NCBI GenBank assembly: GCA_036852015.1
Contig: JAANDG010000165.1
Span: 186,001-250,000 of the forward strand
Source of the DNA: Pelodera strongyloides
Lineage: Eukaryota; Nematoda; Chromadorea; Rhabditida; Rhabditidae
DNA length: 64,000 nt
Reading direction: 5' to 3'
Below the pieces are notes generated by a model. It was not told the origin of the DNA, searched no databases, and saw only the letters and a program-made list of their open reading frames with translations. The position numbers and the translations under genes were made by a program. The stretch's first letter is position 1; every line of letters begins with the position of its first letter. This document shows, piece after piece, positions 45,601 through 55,703 of this stretch.

Positions 45601-48600
45601 GCCAGAGTCAACAAAATGATGTCTCCAGTGCAGGGTGTACGTTGTACCATAAGTTTGCCAGGGTAACATATTAGGCCGTAAAAATGGTACCAGGTAACGT
45701 AAGCGCGCTGTATTCACGCCCATTGTCAGACGAGAATAACGGCGGTACGGTCGAAAATAACGAACAGCAAACCAACAAAACTGTCACGTCGTCTGTGCAC
45801 AGTTAGTTTAAACCTTTCATTCACAACAAAGGAGTTTTGCTTTGACAAAATCTAATATGTTCTCACGCCTGATCGCTTGGTCGCATTGAAATAACGAAAA
45901 GAGCAACAATAGCCCGTATTCTCGGGTCGACGGGAATGTTCCGTTTGGTTTGGGAGCTCATTCGTATGCAAAATTTTTCCTCCAGCTAATCTAGATAGTC
46001 GAGAAATTTGCATACAAAGGATTTCCCAAACGGAACATTTCCGTCGACCCGAGAATACGGGCTATTGATCCCCAAACAGTTCATAGTTACCAATGCTTCA
46101 AAAGTACGTAATGCAAGCAGCACAAGTACCCCAGTGAACATCATTTTCCCAACCACATCATTTCCACAGACATACTTTAGTAAAACAATGCTTCCGATTC
46201 AATAATCCCCCGGCTAACACAGCATTGCCCCCTTCCCCCCACCCCCGAAGTTTATTTCTTTGTCAGGGAAGGGCGCATACAATAAAAAACTTCAAACAAC
46301 AACAACAACACATAAGTGAGATCCAGCACACTGCCTAGCATTGAAAACTTCGGCTCCGCTTCACGCAGCGAACTCTAAAATAGAAGTAATGAGGGTGCGT
46401 TCGGGATGCGGAATTCCGAACAAAAAAAACGTTTCAAAAGTGGTTCGAGATTGGGGGCGGAAATATATTTTCTTTCCACGGTAGTTACTGAATATGCAAG
46501 CGTGATATGCAAATGAACTACATGCAAATCCAGAATGCAAAGCGGGATATTCAAATTTTTATAAAACGCTAGATGTATCAACCTTCCAACGTACCATTTG
46601 AACAGCGTCGTCAGTCGTGACCCAAAACTGTAGTCGTACACGGGATACACGTGTGCAGTCGGTGGATGAAGAATCATAAAATAAGATTCAGTAAGACACA
46701 ATAAAAAGAGGCAAGCAGTTGGGACCAATCGAAATCTGACACACCTTGCTACTAATAATGGCGCACCGCGGTACTCGCACAGTGCGGTACTCGCGCACTG
46801 CGGTACTCGCGCACTGCGGTACTCGCGCACTGCGGTACTCACGCGGTACTCGCGCACTCTCGCGCAGTGCGGTACTCACGCAGTGACGTCGCACTGCGGT
46901 ACTCACGCACGCGGTACTCGCGCACTGCGGTACTCGCGCACTGCGGTACTCGCGCACTGCGGTACTCACGCACTACGGTACTCGCGCACTGCGGTACTCA
47001 CGCACTGCGGTACTCACACTTAAGTTGGAAAATGGGAAGTAACGCATCAGTAATCTCACGTACAAAAAAACCCTTGCATACTAAAATTTCTAAAAATAAT
47101 GTTTGAAACCCAATACATTAACTCTTATTTGTTCGAAAATGCTAGTGTGCGATTTCGGCTAATTTTTCATAAACTAATTGACCCACCTTACTCCATCTTC
47201 CTCAATGGAAACATTGAACACGTAACCACCTATAAATAAATATTAAAGAGACGCAAACGTGCCGATACTAACACTCACTATACTATAAACTACAATTATA
47301 AACAATTATAATTATACGATTGACGCAGAGATAGGAATAAGTGTAACCGATAAGTATATATACATATATTAATCATAATATATCGATTAGGCACATGTGA
47401 TTTGAAATCAAAGTAAAAGAGACATACCTGCAACCGATCAATTACAGCGCTCGTGGAGAAGTGTTTAGCCAAATTAGAATAACGGTTGAATTATCACAAA
47501 TTTGCATAATCTTTTCATTTGTAACCTGTAAGACACGTTTTCTAGACTAACTGTTTAATTTTCTTTAACTCACGAAAATAGTACGTTGCAGCAAATATAT
47601 ATCAATAATGAATGAGAACTAATGCGCTCTGAGCTAGTGTCGAAATACTTCATGCGGTGTGCATGCGGTGTTTAGTAAACTCGTGCGGTGTGTGACTGCA
47701 TTCGGCCCCCATGCGGTGTCAATGAAGTCATGCGTTGTGCGGCGCGGTGAACAAATGACCGATTGTGTAAAACTATTTACTGAACATATCCTGTGAGTTT
47801 CACACTTTTATGTTACCCTGGCAAACTTAACGCACACACTGTATATTGTTTAGGAGATTTTGCATCATGTTGTATCATTGGGACACATACTAGAATTCAA
47901 GAAGACTTATGTCTGCATGCATTTTCCATTTCAAAATTCCCTCGCGAATTAAGCTCCTGCTCCTTATCAGATACCTGCTGCTCACCTTCGTGCTCAATGT
48001 GATCACCATCCTCGTAACAGTGATAATCATCAATGTGTACTTCCGCGGTCCGACCACCCACAGAATGCCCCAGTGGGTTCGGGTTGTATTCCTGGAGGTA
48101 ATCAATATTATGTAATTCCAAAACGTTTCAACATTTATTCCACAGTACTCAGATTTGGGCGGGTTCCACACACAAAAATTTGGGGTGCATTGCTTCTTTT
48201 TAGTGTTTTAGCTTTAGTTTTATATGTATGTCATTCAACTATTCATCTTAAACAGCGTCACCCAATACATGCTTTATTTCATAAAAAAAGTTTAAAACCC
48301 TTCGGCTCGTGATTCTCAAATCTTCTCTTATATTCAGGTGATGCCCAAATTGTTGTGCATGCAACGCCCAAAGTCGCTCAAGAAACACCCTGCTAAGGTT
48401 TGTCGTTTTCATTCTTCTGAAGTTTGTTCTTTTATTTCATTGTATGTAGTTTCTAATTCTTCAAAAATGGCCACGTGCTGCCCGGAGCCAATCTTTTTCA
48501 ATTGGGGTAGCATTAAAATATTGTCCTTCCATCATAATAATAATCTTTTTTATTTATAGCCTTCTTCTGCTGTCACTGCCCTTCCGGGAATCGGTCGTTT

Positions 48601-50403
48601 CTCACTCAATCCGGCTGCACATCATCCATTTTGTCCCAGTGCAGACGACAGGTATTACGCCAACCACGTGCATACGTGTTTCCCATTATTTACATAAACA
48701 TATATGCTTGTAGTGCTTGTTTTATCATCTCCATCTTACATGTTTGTATAGCTGTTGTCGCGAAAATCCAAACTTGTTCAATTCAAAGTGTGTATTCTCG
48801 CCCAGTCGTGGCGCACACCTGGCGCTCTAGCAGCCTATCGATTGTCCGGAATCAGCCTTTATCCTGAAAGCGTAATATCTTATTTCTGATTGGGCGTAGA
48901 ACACGCGTATGAGCGACTAAGCATTTGATTCCTCAGTGTTTCGTATACTGTATTCAATTCCTTTCTTCCTTCAGACATCAGCAGCTGCCTCTCCGTAATG
49001 TGTCTGATGTTCCTTCTGTGGAAAAGGATCCAGCCACTGCTGCATACTATCCCCTTTCACCAGATGCATTGAGGTAGAGATTTCTTTCTTGGAGAAACAC
49101 CGACATGCTTTTTTTTTCCTTAGTTCGCCTCGGAACCTGTTGAGTAGTGATAGATAGTTTTATAAAAGAAATGTAATGAATGCTTCCAGGGCAATTGACG
49201 CCATTGAATATATCACAGATCACCTGAAGCAGGACGAGGAGTACAAAATGGTGAGTTAGTTTGAGATTATTCACAAAGCAAATTCTTCGCCGCGCAAGAA
49301 AGGGGATCCGGGTAGCGCCAGAGTAGCGCCAGGAGTGTGCGTTCTAGTTGGCGCACTGTGGCAACTTTCTGGAGTATCTATTGGATACAATATAATATAT
49401 GTAGTTGAATGGTGGATTGAAGACGACAGTTCTATCACCTTCTCTCTGTGTAAAGCAAAAACTTTACAGTATCGCGATGATTGGAAATACGTGGCGATGA
49501 TCATCGATCGATTGCTTTTATACGTCTTCTTCGGTATTACTGTAGGAGGAACGTGTGGAATTCTATTCTCCGCCCCACATGTGTTCGAAGGTACGGTATA
49601 TCGTTGGCTCATAGATTTTCGCGGCGAACTAAGAAAATCGTCGCGCTGCAGTTGGTGGCAAAAATAAATATCCCAAGAAAATAGCTATTCCAAGAAGTGA
49701 GAATATTTTTAGCTAATTTACGTCTCCGTACATCTAAACTAATTTACATCTACAGTACATCTCCGCAAGGTGTACTGTCTCTTTAATCGAAGTGTTATTA
49801 ATGCTTATACCACCCGTGCTTTTCAGCATAACTCGGCAAATTCGCTGTAACTTTCAGGTCGAAATGTTTTTTTACATTAAAAAAATTGGTTTGCCCTATT
49901 CTTCTCGACTTCACTATGCAAGAACAATCTTTCCCTTTAATAGAAACTTATGATGCATCTTATCTCTCCTCACCTACACCTATTTCATTAACAAGAACGA
50001 GTGTTTTCTTTTTCATTGGAATTTGCTAACATTTTATCCACACAATGGTTCATTTCTGTGTATAATTCGACGCATGAGAGATCATATTTTATACTGCCTC
50101 GAGTCCCAACTTATCCAGGTTATTCACGCTCGGCATAGTGGTTTTTTAAAACAGATAAACTGGAAATTTAAGAACAAAATGTTAAATTGGGCCGGAATTA
50201 TTTTCGAAGCTTTTTTAATAATCCCCTTCTATAACTTTCTTCTCTCCGGGAATGATTGTATTGTTTATATTTACTTTGATGCAAATGCTCCTATGTATGT
50301 GTAAAACTTATCAAGTCCTTAAACTACTCTTCTTTCAGGAGTGGATCAATTTCAAGAACTGGAGCGTCTCATTGCACAATACAAGTTGGGAGGAGTTGTC
50401 TGA
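42665..50403 (+). CDS. nicotinic acetylcholine receptor subunit, non-alpha, UNC-29/ACR-2 group (17 exons, 500 aa)
   Basis: Exons: 42665-42728, 42957-43024, 43260-43331, 43575-43619, 43783-43892, 44081-44187, 44394-44452, 44627-44775, 45142-45236, 45358-45466, 47971-48097, 48338-48397, 48560-48651, 48975-49073, 49190-49250, 49470-49590, 50339-50403; all in frame. It is a pentameric ligand-gated cation channel subunit of excitable-cell membranes. A signal peptide ([20 protein letters not shown]) is followed by [11 protein letters not shown]. The ligand domain has [19 protein letters not shown] and the Cys-loop C153-x13-C167 ([10 protein letters not shown]). The C-loop region ([17 protein letters not shown]) lacks the vicinal Cys pair, so it is a non-alpha subunit. 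M1 starts at [17 protein letters not shown]2 ([20 protein letters not shown]) has the cation-selective GEK. M3 and a cytoplasmic loop follow, then M4 at about 450-472. Intron 10 (2.5 kb) carries a MITE and a minisatellite. The nearest acceptor (TATTACAG) is about 35 bases before the ATG. Confidence 0.93.
45911..46063. mobile_element. short inverted-repeat element in nAChR intron 10
   Basis: AGCCCGTATTCTCGGGTCGA.. at the left is the reverse complement of ..TCGACCCGAGAATACGGGCT at the right, and pairing continues through GGAA.TGTTCCGTTTGG and TTTGCATAC. It is 153 bp. It shares the terminal motif of the element at 3627-4200, so both belong to one family. Confidence 0.75.
46762..47019. repeat. 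16-bp GC-rich minisatellite in nAChR intron 10
   Basis: About 15 copies of GCGGTACTCGCGCACT with CTCACG variants and a few truncated units. It is far more GC-rich than its surroundings. Because 16 is not a multiple of three, all frames look partly open (for example [14 protein letters not shown]), but these are not genes. Confidence 0.9.
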
Positions 50404-51578
50404 ATACTCGAAGGGAGATTTAAAGGGGAAGGCACCCGTTTACCAAATGGAATGTACTTAAACAAAGCGTCACACACGAGGTTTCCCAATCGAACTTTGG
50501 AAGATTTGAATAAATAGAAAGGAAGGCTCCCTTCTTTTGATAATGTTTTTACTGTTATTTTTACCTCAATTAGTCATTCGTGGCAATTTTCCCCAGAGAC
50601 AAATTTTTATGTACCTGACGTAGAAAATAAAGAACTTACCGATAGGGTTAATATTTAATATTTCATCCGCCCACTTGGGGAAAATTTAATAATCTCAGTT
50701 ATCAAAAGTATATCCATGTATTTTGTGCCAAAGAAATCACGGCGGGTCAACTCAATTAGTCATTTTATTTTTGTTTCAAATAAATTTTATTTATTTTGAA
50801 TTCACATTTATGGGAAGCAATCAAGTAAAACAAGAAATAAGTCGAGAGAATAAAAATGTGTTTTATTTCACTTCTTAAAAATAAAAAATATAAATAAAAT
50901 CACCGAGAGATCAATACACTGACCATATTCAAGAGGAAAGATATGTCACTGTCACAACGAAGAATTATTGAACTCGAAATATATACTCTATATCGATTAT
51001 GATTACTGGTTTTGTTTAGGAAAATCTATGATGGACAGGAAAGGCGATATCAATTAATGCCTGAAAATTGCACGTAAACCATTTCACAAACTGGAAATAT
51101 AGTAAAAATATTGCAGTAGAAAAAATTATAACAAATGTAAATCTCTAGTAGTTCTAGTAATTCTAGTAACAATAGAAAAAAAACGTAAAAAGCAAAACAA
51201 ATTGTTGACTAGAATATTTTTTTCTGTGAAAGAACTGTATTTGACATTTAAAGGGAATAACACTATAATTTATAATACTCTCAAATTATGGCACGGATCA
51301 AAATATCGAGACACAGCATGGCACAAAATTTGAGGGGAAATCAATAGTCCTGCATAATTTTCACAAACCATGTGCCATACCGCTTAAAAAACACTTCGGG
51401 AGTCTATAAGCAACTACTTACAATATGATTCTAATAATATAAATATTTCTCAGTTAATCAGAACACGCAACAATCGTGATATCTAAAAAAGTGATATCTA
51501 AATATGGTGAAAATAAATAGACATGATTCATATGTAAGCACAACACTTACATATATGATTTATGTTTTAATTGTTACT
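50404..51578. other. intergenic between convergent genes
   Basis: AATAAA at 50509-50514, about 105 bp after the receptor stop, is the likely polyadenylation signal. The rest is AT-rich with no supported exon. Confidence 0.5.
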
Positions 51579-52681
51579 TTATTCGGGACTACCTTCCGAT
51601 GGTTTATCAGTACCACTTTCCTCCTTTTTCACCATGGGTTGTGTGTCGGGGGCTCGTCCAAATAACTCGTCATCTGAGTCGGAATCTATCTGAAGACCGC
51701 CGAATCTTGTGGAAATCTCCTAAAAAAGCTTTTACTAAATAGTTATTACCACATTAAAATCGGTTCTTATCAATTCTTTAATAGTTGCACATAATTAAAC
51801 GAACCCAAACAAAAAAGGTTTTCGTCAACCAAGCAAGTTTCTGCCATGCTTCACAAGAAACAGTGAACACAGAACCTTATCATTTGCAAAACAAGCACCG
51901 TTGGTTCAGTGGTAGAATGCTCGCCTGCCACGCGGGCGGCCCGGGTTCGATTCCCGGACGGTGCAATTGTTTTACAATTTCACGACATTTCAATTTTTGG
52001 GCAAACTAATGTTGGGAATTGATATATTAAGCTACACGTTGTCTAAGGACTGTCGTACTGATTTAGTTTTGCTTAAACAAGGTTTTTGATAATATTGCGC
52101 AATTCATTGAAAAAGGTGTAAATATTACCTTCTCTGATAATAGATCATATCGTCGCACTCGCGTGTGAGTGTTGGACCTGAAAATATATCAAATGGAAAA
52201 ACAATAATTTAAACAGAAGGACCTTTTAGTGAAATATTTAAATCCCATTCCTTGGTTATTCAATTGTGGATTGGTTAATAAAGACTTTTTTTTACTCTAA
52301 GCGACAAAATTTGGAGTGGCGGGAAATTATAGTTTAGTAACGTTACAGTTTAGTAACGTCAACATATGTACAGACTTTGTTTCTCGTTGTCAGGTGCAGA
52401 GTCCAGAGTTATATATCATTCCATTCAAGTACACGACATCGTTAGTTTCAATGAATTCCGCACATATCATGTTCCACTCACTCTCTACCCTTCAGACACA
52501 CAAAGGCATCGAACCACGTGTCATATCGCTTTAATTGCCCGTACCTGCATAATCTGCATAATAACCATATGCAAATGAGGAAGATGAGTGAAATAACGAC
52601 AGCGGTGGCTCGAAGCCAAGCCACCTCATCCCATTCAGAGGGATCTGATATTACGGTAGATGGACGCGAAGTAGAAGACAT
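51579..52681 (-). CDS. small single-pass membrane protein, FAM174-like (3 exons, 108 aa)
   Basis: Minus-strand exons 52681-52545, 52177-52129, 51719-51579 join in frame. Order: a short Ser-rich N-terminus (MSSTSRPSTVISDPSEWDEV), a hydrophobic segment (ATAVVISLIFLICIWLLCRL), then a basic stop-transfer and cytoplasmic tail (RSNTHTRVRRYDLLSE.. then IDSDSDDELFGRAPD). TM, then RRY-x-LL, then an acidic (D/E)n-LF motif is the layout of the FAM174 family (DUF1180), whose members are small Golgi/plasma-membrane proteins. FAM174 normally has a cleaved signal peptide, which I do not see. A TAATTTCAG acceptor lies 22 bases before the start, with a two-codon upstream frame (ATG GAA TAA) between. The family call is tentative; the gene itself is well supported. 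Confidence 0.6.
51895..51965 (+). tRNA. tRNA-Gly (anticodon GCC)
   Basis: 71-base cloverleaf: acceptor stem GCACCGT pairs with ACGGTGC, discriminator A. The D arm contains TGGTTCAGTGG (box A), the anticodon loop is CTGCCAC with GCC, and the T arm is CCGGG-TTCGATT-CCCGG (box B). TTTT follows within about 10 bases as a Pol III terminator. It lies inside the 51720-52128 intron of the minus-strand FAM174-like gene, in antisense orientation. Confidence 0.97.
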
Positions 52682-53017
52682 CCTCGAAATGGGCTTATTC
52701 CATCTGAAATTACAGGATAATGTATACGTGTATCAGTTATGTATATATATAATAGTTTCATCGATGAACATAAGTAGCCTTCCGGTGTTTATAAGTTTAT
52801 ACGACTTCAACTTCAGTAGATATATAAAAGTACAGCGAATAATCACAGAAAAACGAGCGGCTGACAATGAGACCCAAGAACAAAAAAGCCGTCGGTAGCC
52901 GGTCATAAAATGGCTTCCACCGAAATCAAAACCATTTTGTGAAATCAAAACCATTTTGTGACGCCAAAGGGTTTAAGTTAATCACAAAGAGGTGGTCAAG
53001 TGATCGCCAGATGGATT

Positions 53018-53191
53018 GGCAATTTACCGTGGGCAGTCATACCCAACTATTTATCGCAGTTGTCACGCCCCTTCGCGCTAATTGGGCAATATGCTCTATT
53101 GGGCGTGGCAATTGCGATATTGGCCAACCAGCGCGAAGGGGCGTACAAACTGCGATAAATAGTTGGGTATGACTGCCCACGGTAAATTGCC
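53018..53191. mobile_element. long near-perfect hairpin (MITE-like)
   Basis: GGCAATTTACCGTGGGCAGT.., CATACCCAACTATTTATCGCAG and the following CGCCCCTTCGCGC pair with their reverse complements to the right, leaving a loop of about 40 bases (..TGGGCAATATGCTCTATTGG..). It is 174 bp, non-coding, with no visible target duplication. The near-identity of the arms suggests a recent origin. Confidence 0.7.
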
Positions 53192-53312
53192 GAATAGTGT
53201 GTGAATTTTGCGCTTGAAAATTAGAAAAATATCGTATCCTACTATATATGACATGAAGAATCAGATGGAATCGTCAAAAATAGGGGTCATTTGAAATGGG
53301 CCTGACCCTTTA

Positions 53313-54825
53313 ACCATAGCCAAATGGTTCCTCTCGTTCCCTATGAATACAGTTTATAAACTGAATTCACAAACTACGAATTTATGAAAGTCTAGGATGT
53401 ATTGATAATTTGTGTTGAGCTTTCACTCTCCAATGACACGTGTATTTTTCTACGACATGATCAGACAAAACAATAAAGGGCCAAAAACATAAAAAAAATA
53501 CAAAATCACTACTACACATGAATTATCTTCAGGGTAAAATTGAAAAAGAGTTGTCATAGAGTTTCAATCGAAAAAAAGTAATGTTTGCAAAGGAAATAAT
53601 GCTGGAATAATTCACTACAAAAATGAAACGAAATGAAATCCACATTTTTCAATGGTATAGCATAGAGAGAATTGTTTGTTTACATTTCATGTTTCCATGC
53701 AAAAAAAATCGATGTAACATTTAAAATGAGCTGTCTGGCCATTGAACTATTGGAAAAACAATAATAGTGATTATTATACATCAAGAGGTTTGAATAAATA
53801 CGAAACTTAGCACAATAGTAAGGTAAGACACCAAAGTTCTACCAGTGCGTGAAACAAAAAAAAATGTATGTAGATTATAAAGGGGAAAATTATTGTGCGT
53901 GCTAAGGTTAGAGGACAAAAGACGTAAAAATACTAATTGAAAGATTTGTTATATACATATACTTGTTGTATAAAAATACAGGCACGCACGATAATTTTAA
54001 ATTCTGTAATTGCAGATTTCGGATAATATTAGAATATTCACTAGAACAATCTACCTAATTACTTATATTCTCCACTGATGTTCTTGTTATTACAGAAAGG
54101 AATTTAGAGAAAATGATACTCTCAATGCTTGCGTTTCCGATTATCGGCTCTGCGAAGAACAACATCGTCTCTTAAAGTAGATTCCTGTTTTTTTTTGGGT
54201 GCTGAGTACGGTAACTAGCTGCGGATCTTCTTTCGCGAATATCTTCCCCAATTTTGCATATTATGCGAAACGGTTTACACTACCGCGTTTGAGTAATCTG
54301 GGAGATTTGTCTCAGAAAAATTAGGGAAATATTTTTATACATGAGCCTGATGATGCTACAGTTAGAGACTGAATGAGAGAGTCAGAAGAAGTCCATGAAG
54401 TCTAGAAAATGGATATCATGAACATACCATACCACATGTATTGCTTCTGAAGCTGAAGCGAAGTCCAACTTACTATACATCGTGGACAAATCTGTGCAGC
54501 ATTGTTATGGAAATTTCACATGTTTGACTGCGCACAGAAGAAGTAAGCATTCAACTATATTGTAATAATAAATTGTTAAAATATAAACCATTGAGAGGAG
54601 GGGATAATGATAGCCAAAGTCTAACTCTCCATAAGTTGATGTTTTTGCAGGCACCCCGCGGGCTCGGATCGATAAGAGAGTGGAGGGACAGACGGGGAGA
54701 GCAAAGATAGAGGGAGACTAAGAGGGGATTAAATGAAGAGAATTTGAGAAATAGAGGGAGCAAGAGTGAGGCAGTTGCATTGCATACTCTAATGGGAAAT
54801 AAATGCATACATAAATCTAGCCAAT
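53313..54825. other. intergenic, no gene seen
   Basis: AT-rich DNA upstream of the FAM174-like gene. I found no exon with both usable splice sites and a recognisable product. Confidence 0.5.
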
Positions 54826-54876
54826 AATAATGTGTAATTGAGAGTAATAATAATGAGTATTTAAATAATAATAAAT

Positions 54877-54915
<39 letters not shown>

Positions 54916-55110
54916 TAATAATAATAATAATAAGTATTAATGATAAATATTATCAATAATAAATATTATAATAAATATGTATAATAAATATTACTATTAA
55001 TAATAATAATTAATATTATTAATTATTATCAATATTAATTATTATTAATCTCAATATTAATAATAAAAAAAATAATAATAATATTAATAAAAATATTAAT
55101 AATAATAATT
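54826..55110. repeat. (AAT)n microsatellite
   Basis: About 285 bp of TAA/AAT trinucleotides, pure in the middle (54880-54935) and decayed at the edges, with a second short block at 55258-55300. Confidence 0.9.
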
Positions 55111-55162
55111 AAAATTAATAATGCGTTTTACCGTACCATTACGCCACCGGCACCCACCACAG

Positions 55163-55214
55163 TAGATCATATCGTCGCTCTCACACGCGAGTGCGACTAT
55201 ATGCTCTATTATCA
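55163..55214. repeat. palindromic copy of part of a FAM174-like exon
   Basis: CTCACACGCGAGTGCGAC, then ATATG, then TCTATTATCA (55179-55214) matches the coding strand of exon 2 of the FAM174-like gene (52177-52129) with about two differences in 36 bases. The bases just to its left (AGATCATATCGTCGC) match the same exon in the other orientation, so the whole is an imperfect palindrome. Confidence 0.55.
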
Positions 55215-55703
55215 TTCGTAAGCGCGAGTTCGCAATGGCATCACACACACAGTGAACATTAATAATAATAATTTAAAATAATTATAATAATAATAAAAAT
55301 ACTAATCAAAAACCCAAACTATGTTAGCGCTATCACCGCGCTAACAAAGGATAGAAATAAAATTAATTTGTTGAAAATAACGGAAGTGTCCAAATTACGC
55401 TGCTATGCCGCGCGGTCGCGGAATTTTTGTAAATTTTATTTTTTATTTTGCATCATCCATCCAAAACTTCTCGACTCTCATCTCGGAACTTTGTTTGATA
55501 GAATTGTTCAAGAAGAAGTGGCTAAAAAATTTTCTCGTAATGTTGATGTTCGTGTGGTAATATTCTTGTCCTTTGTGTAGGTGGTGATATTCTTCCCCGT
55601 TGAACGTGTCGATCTGTCAGTCTTGTTTTATCTACTTTGTAAGCAAACATGTCGTTCCATAGGGTGTAAGTTGTTTTTGTCAGGTTACACTTCGTTTTCA
55701 GAT

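Noticed and set aside
46375..46969. Open frames of 93-160 codons over the minisatellite on the minus strand
   Set aside because: They consist mostly of 16-bp repeat translation ([14 protein letters not shown]) inside an intron of a well-supported receptor gene.
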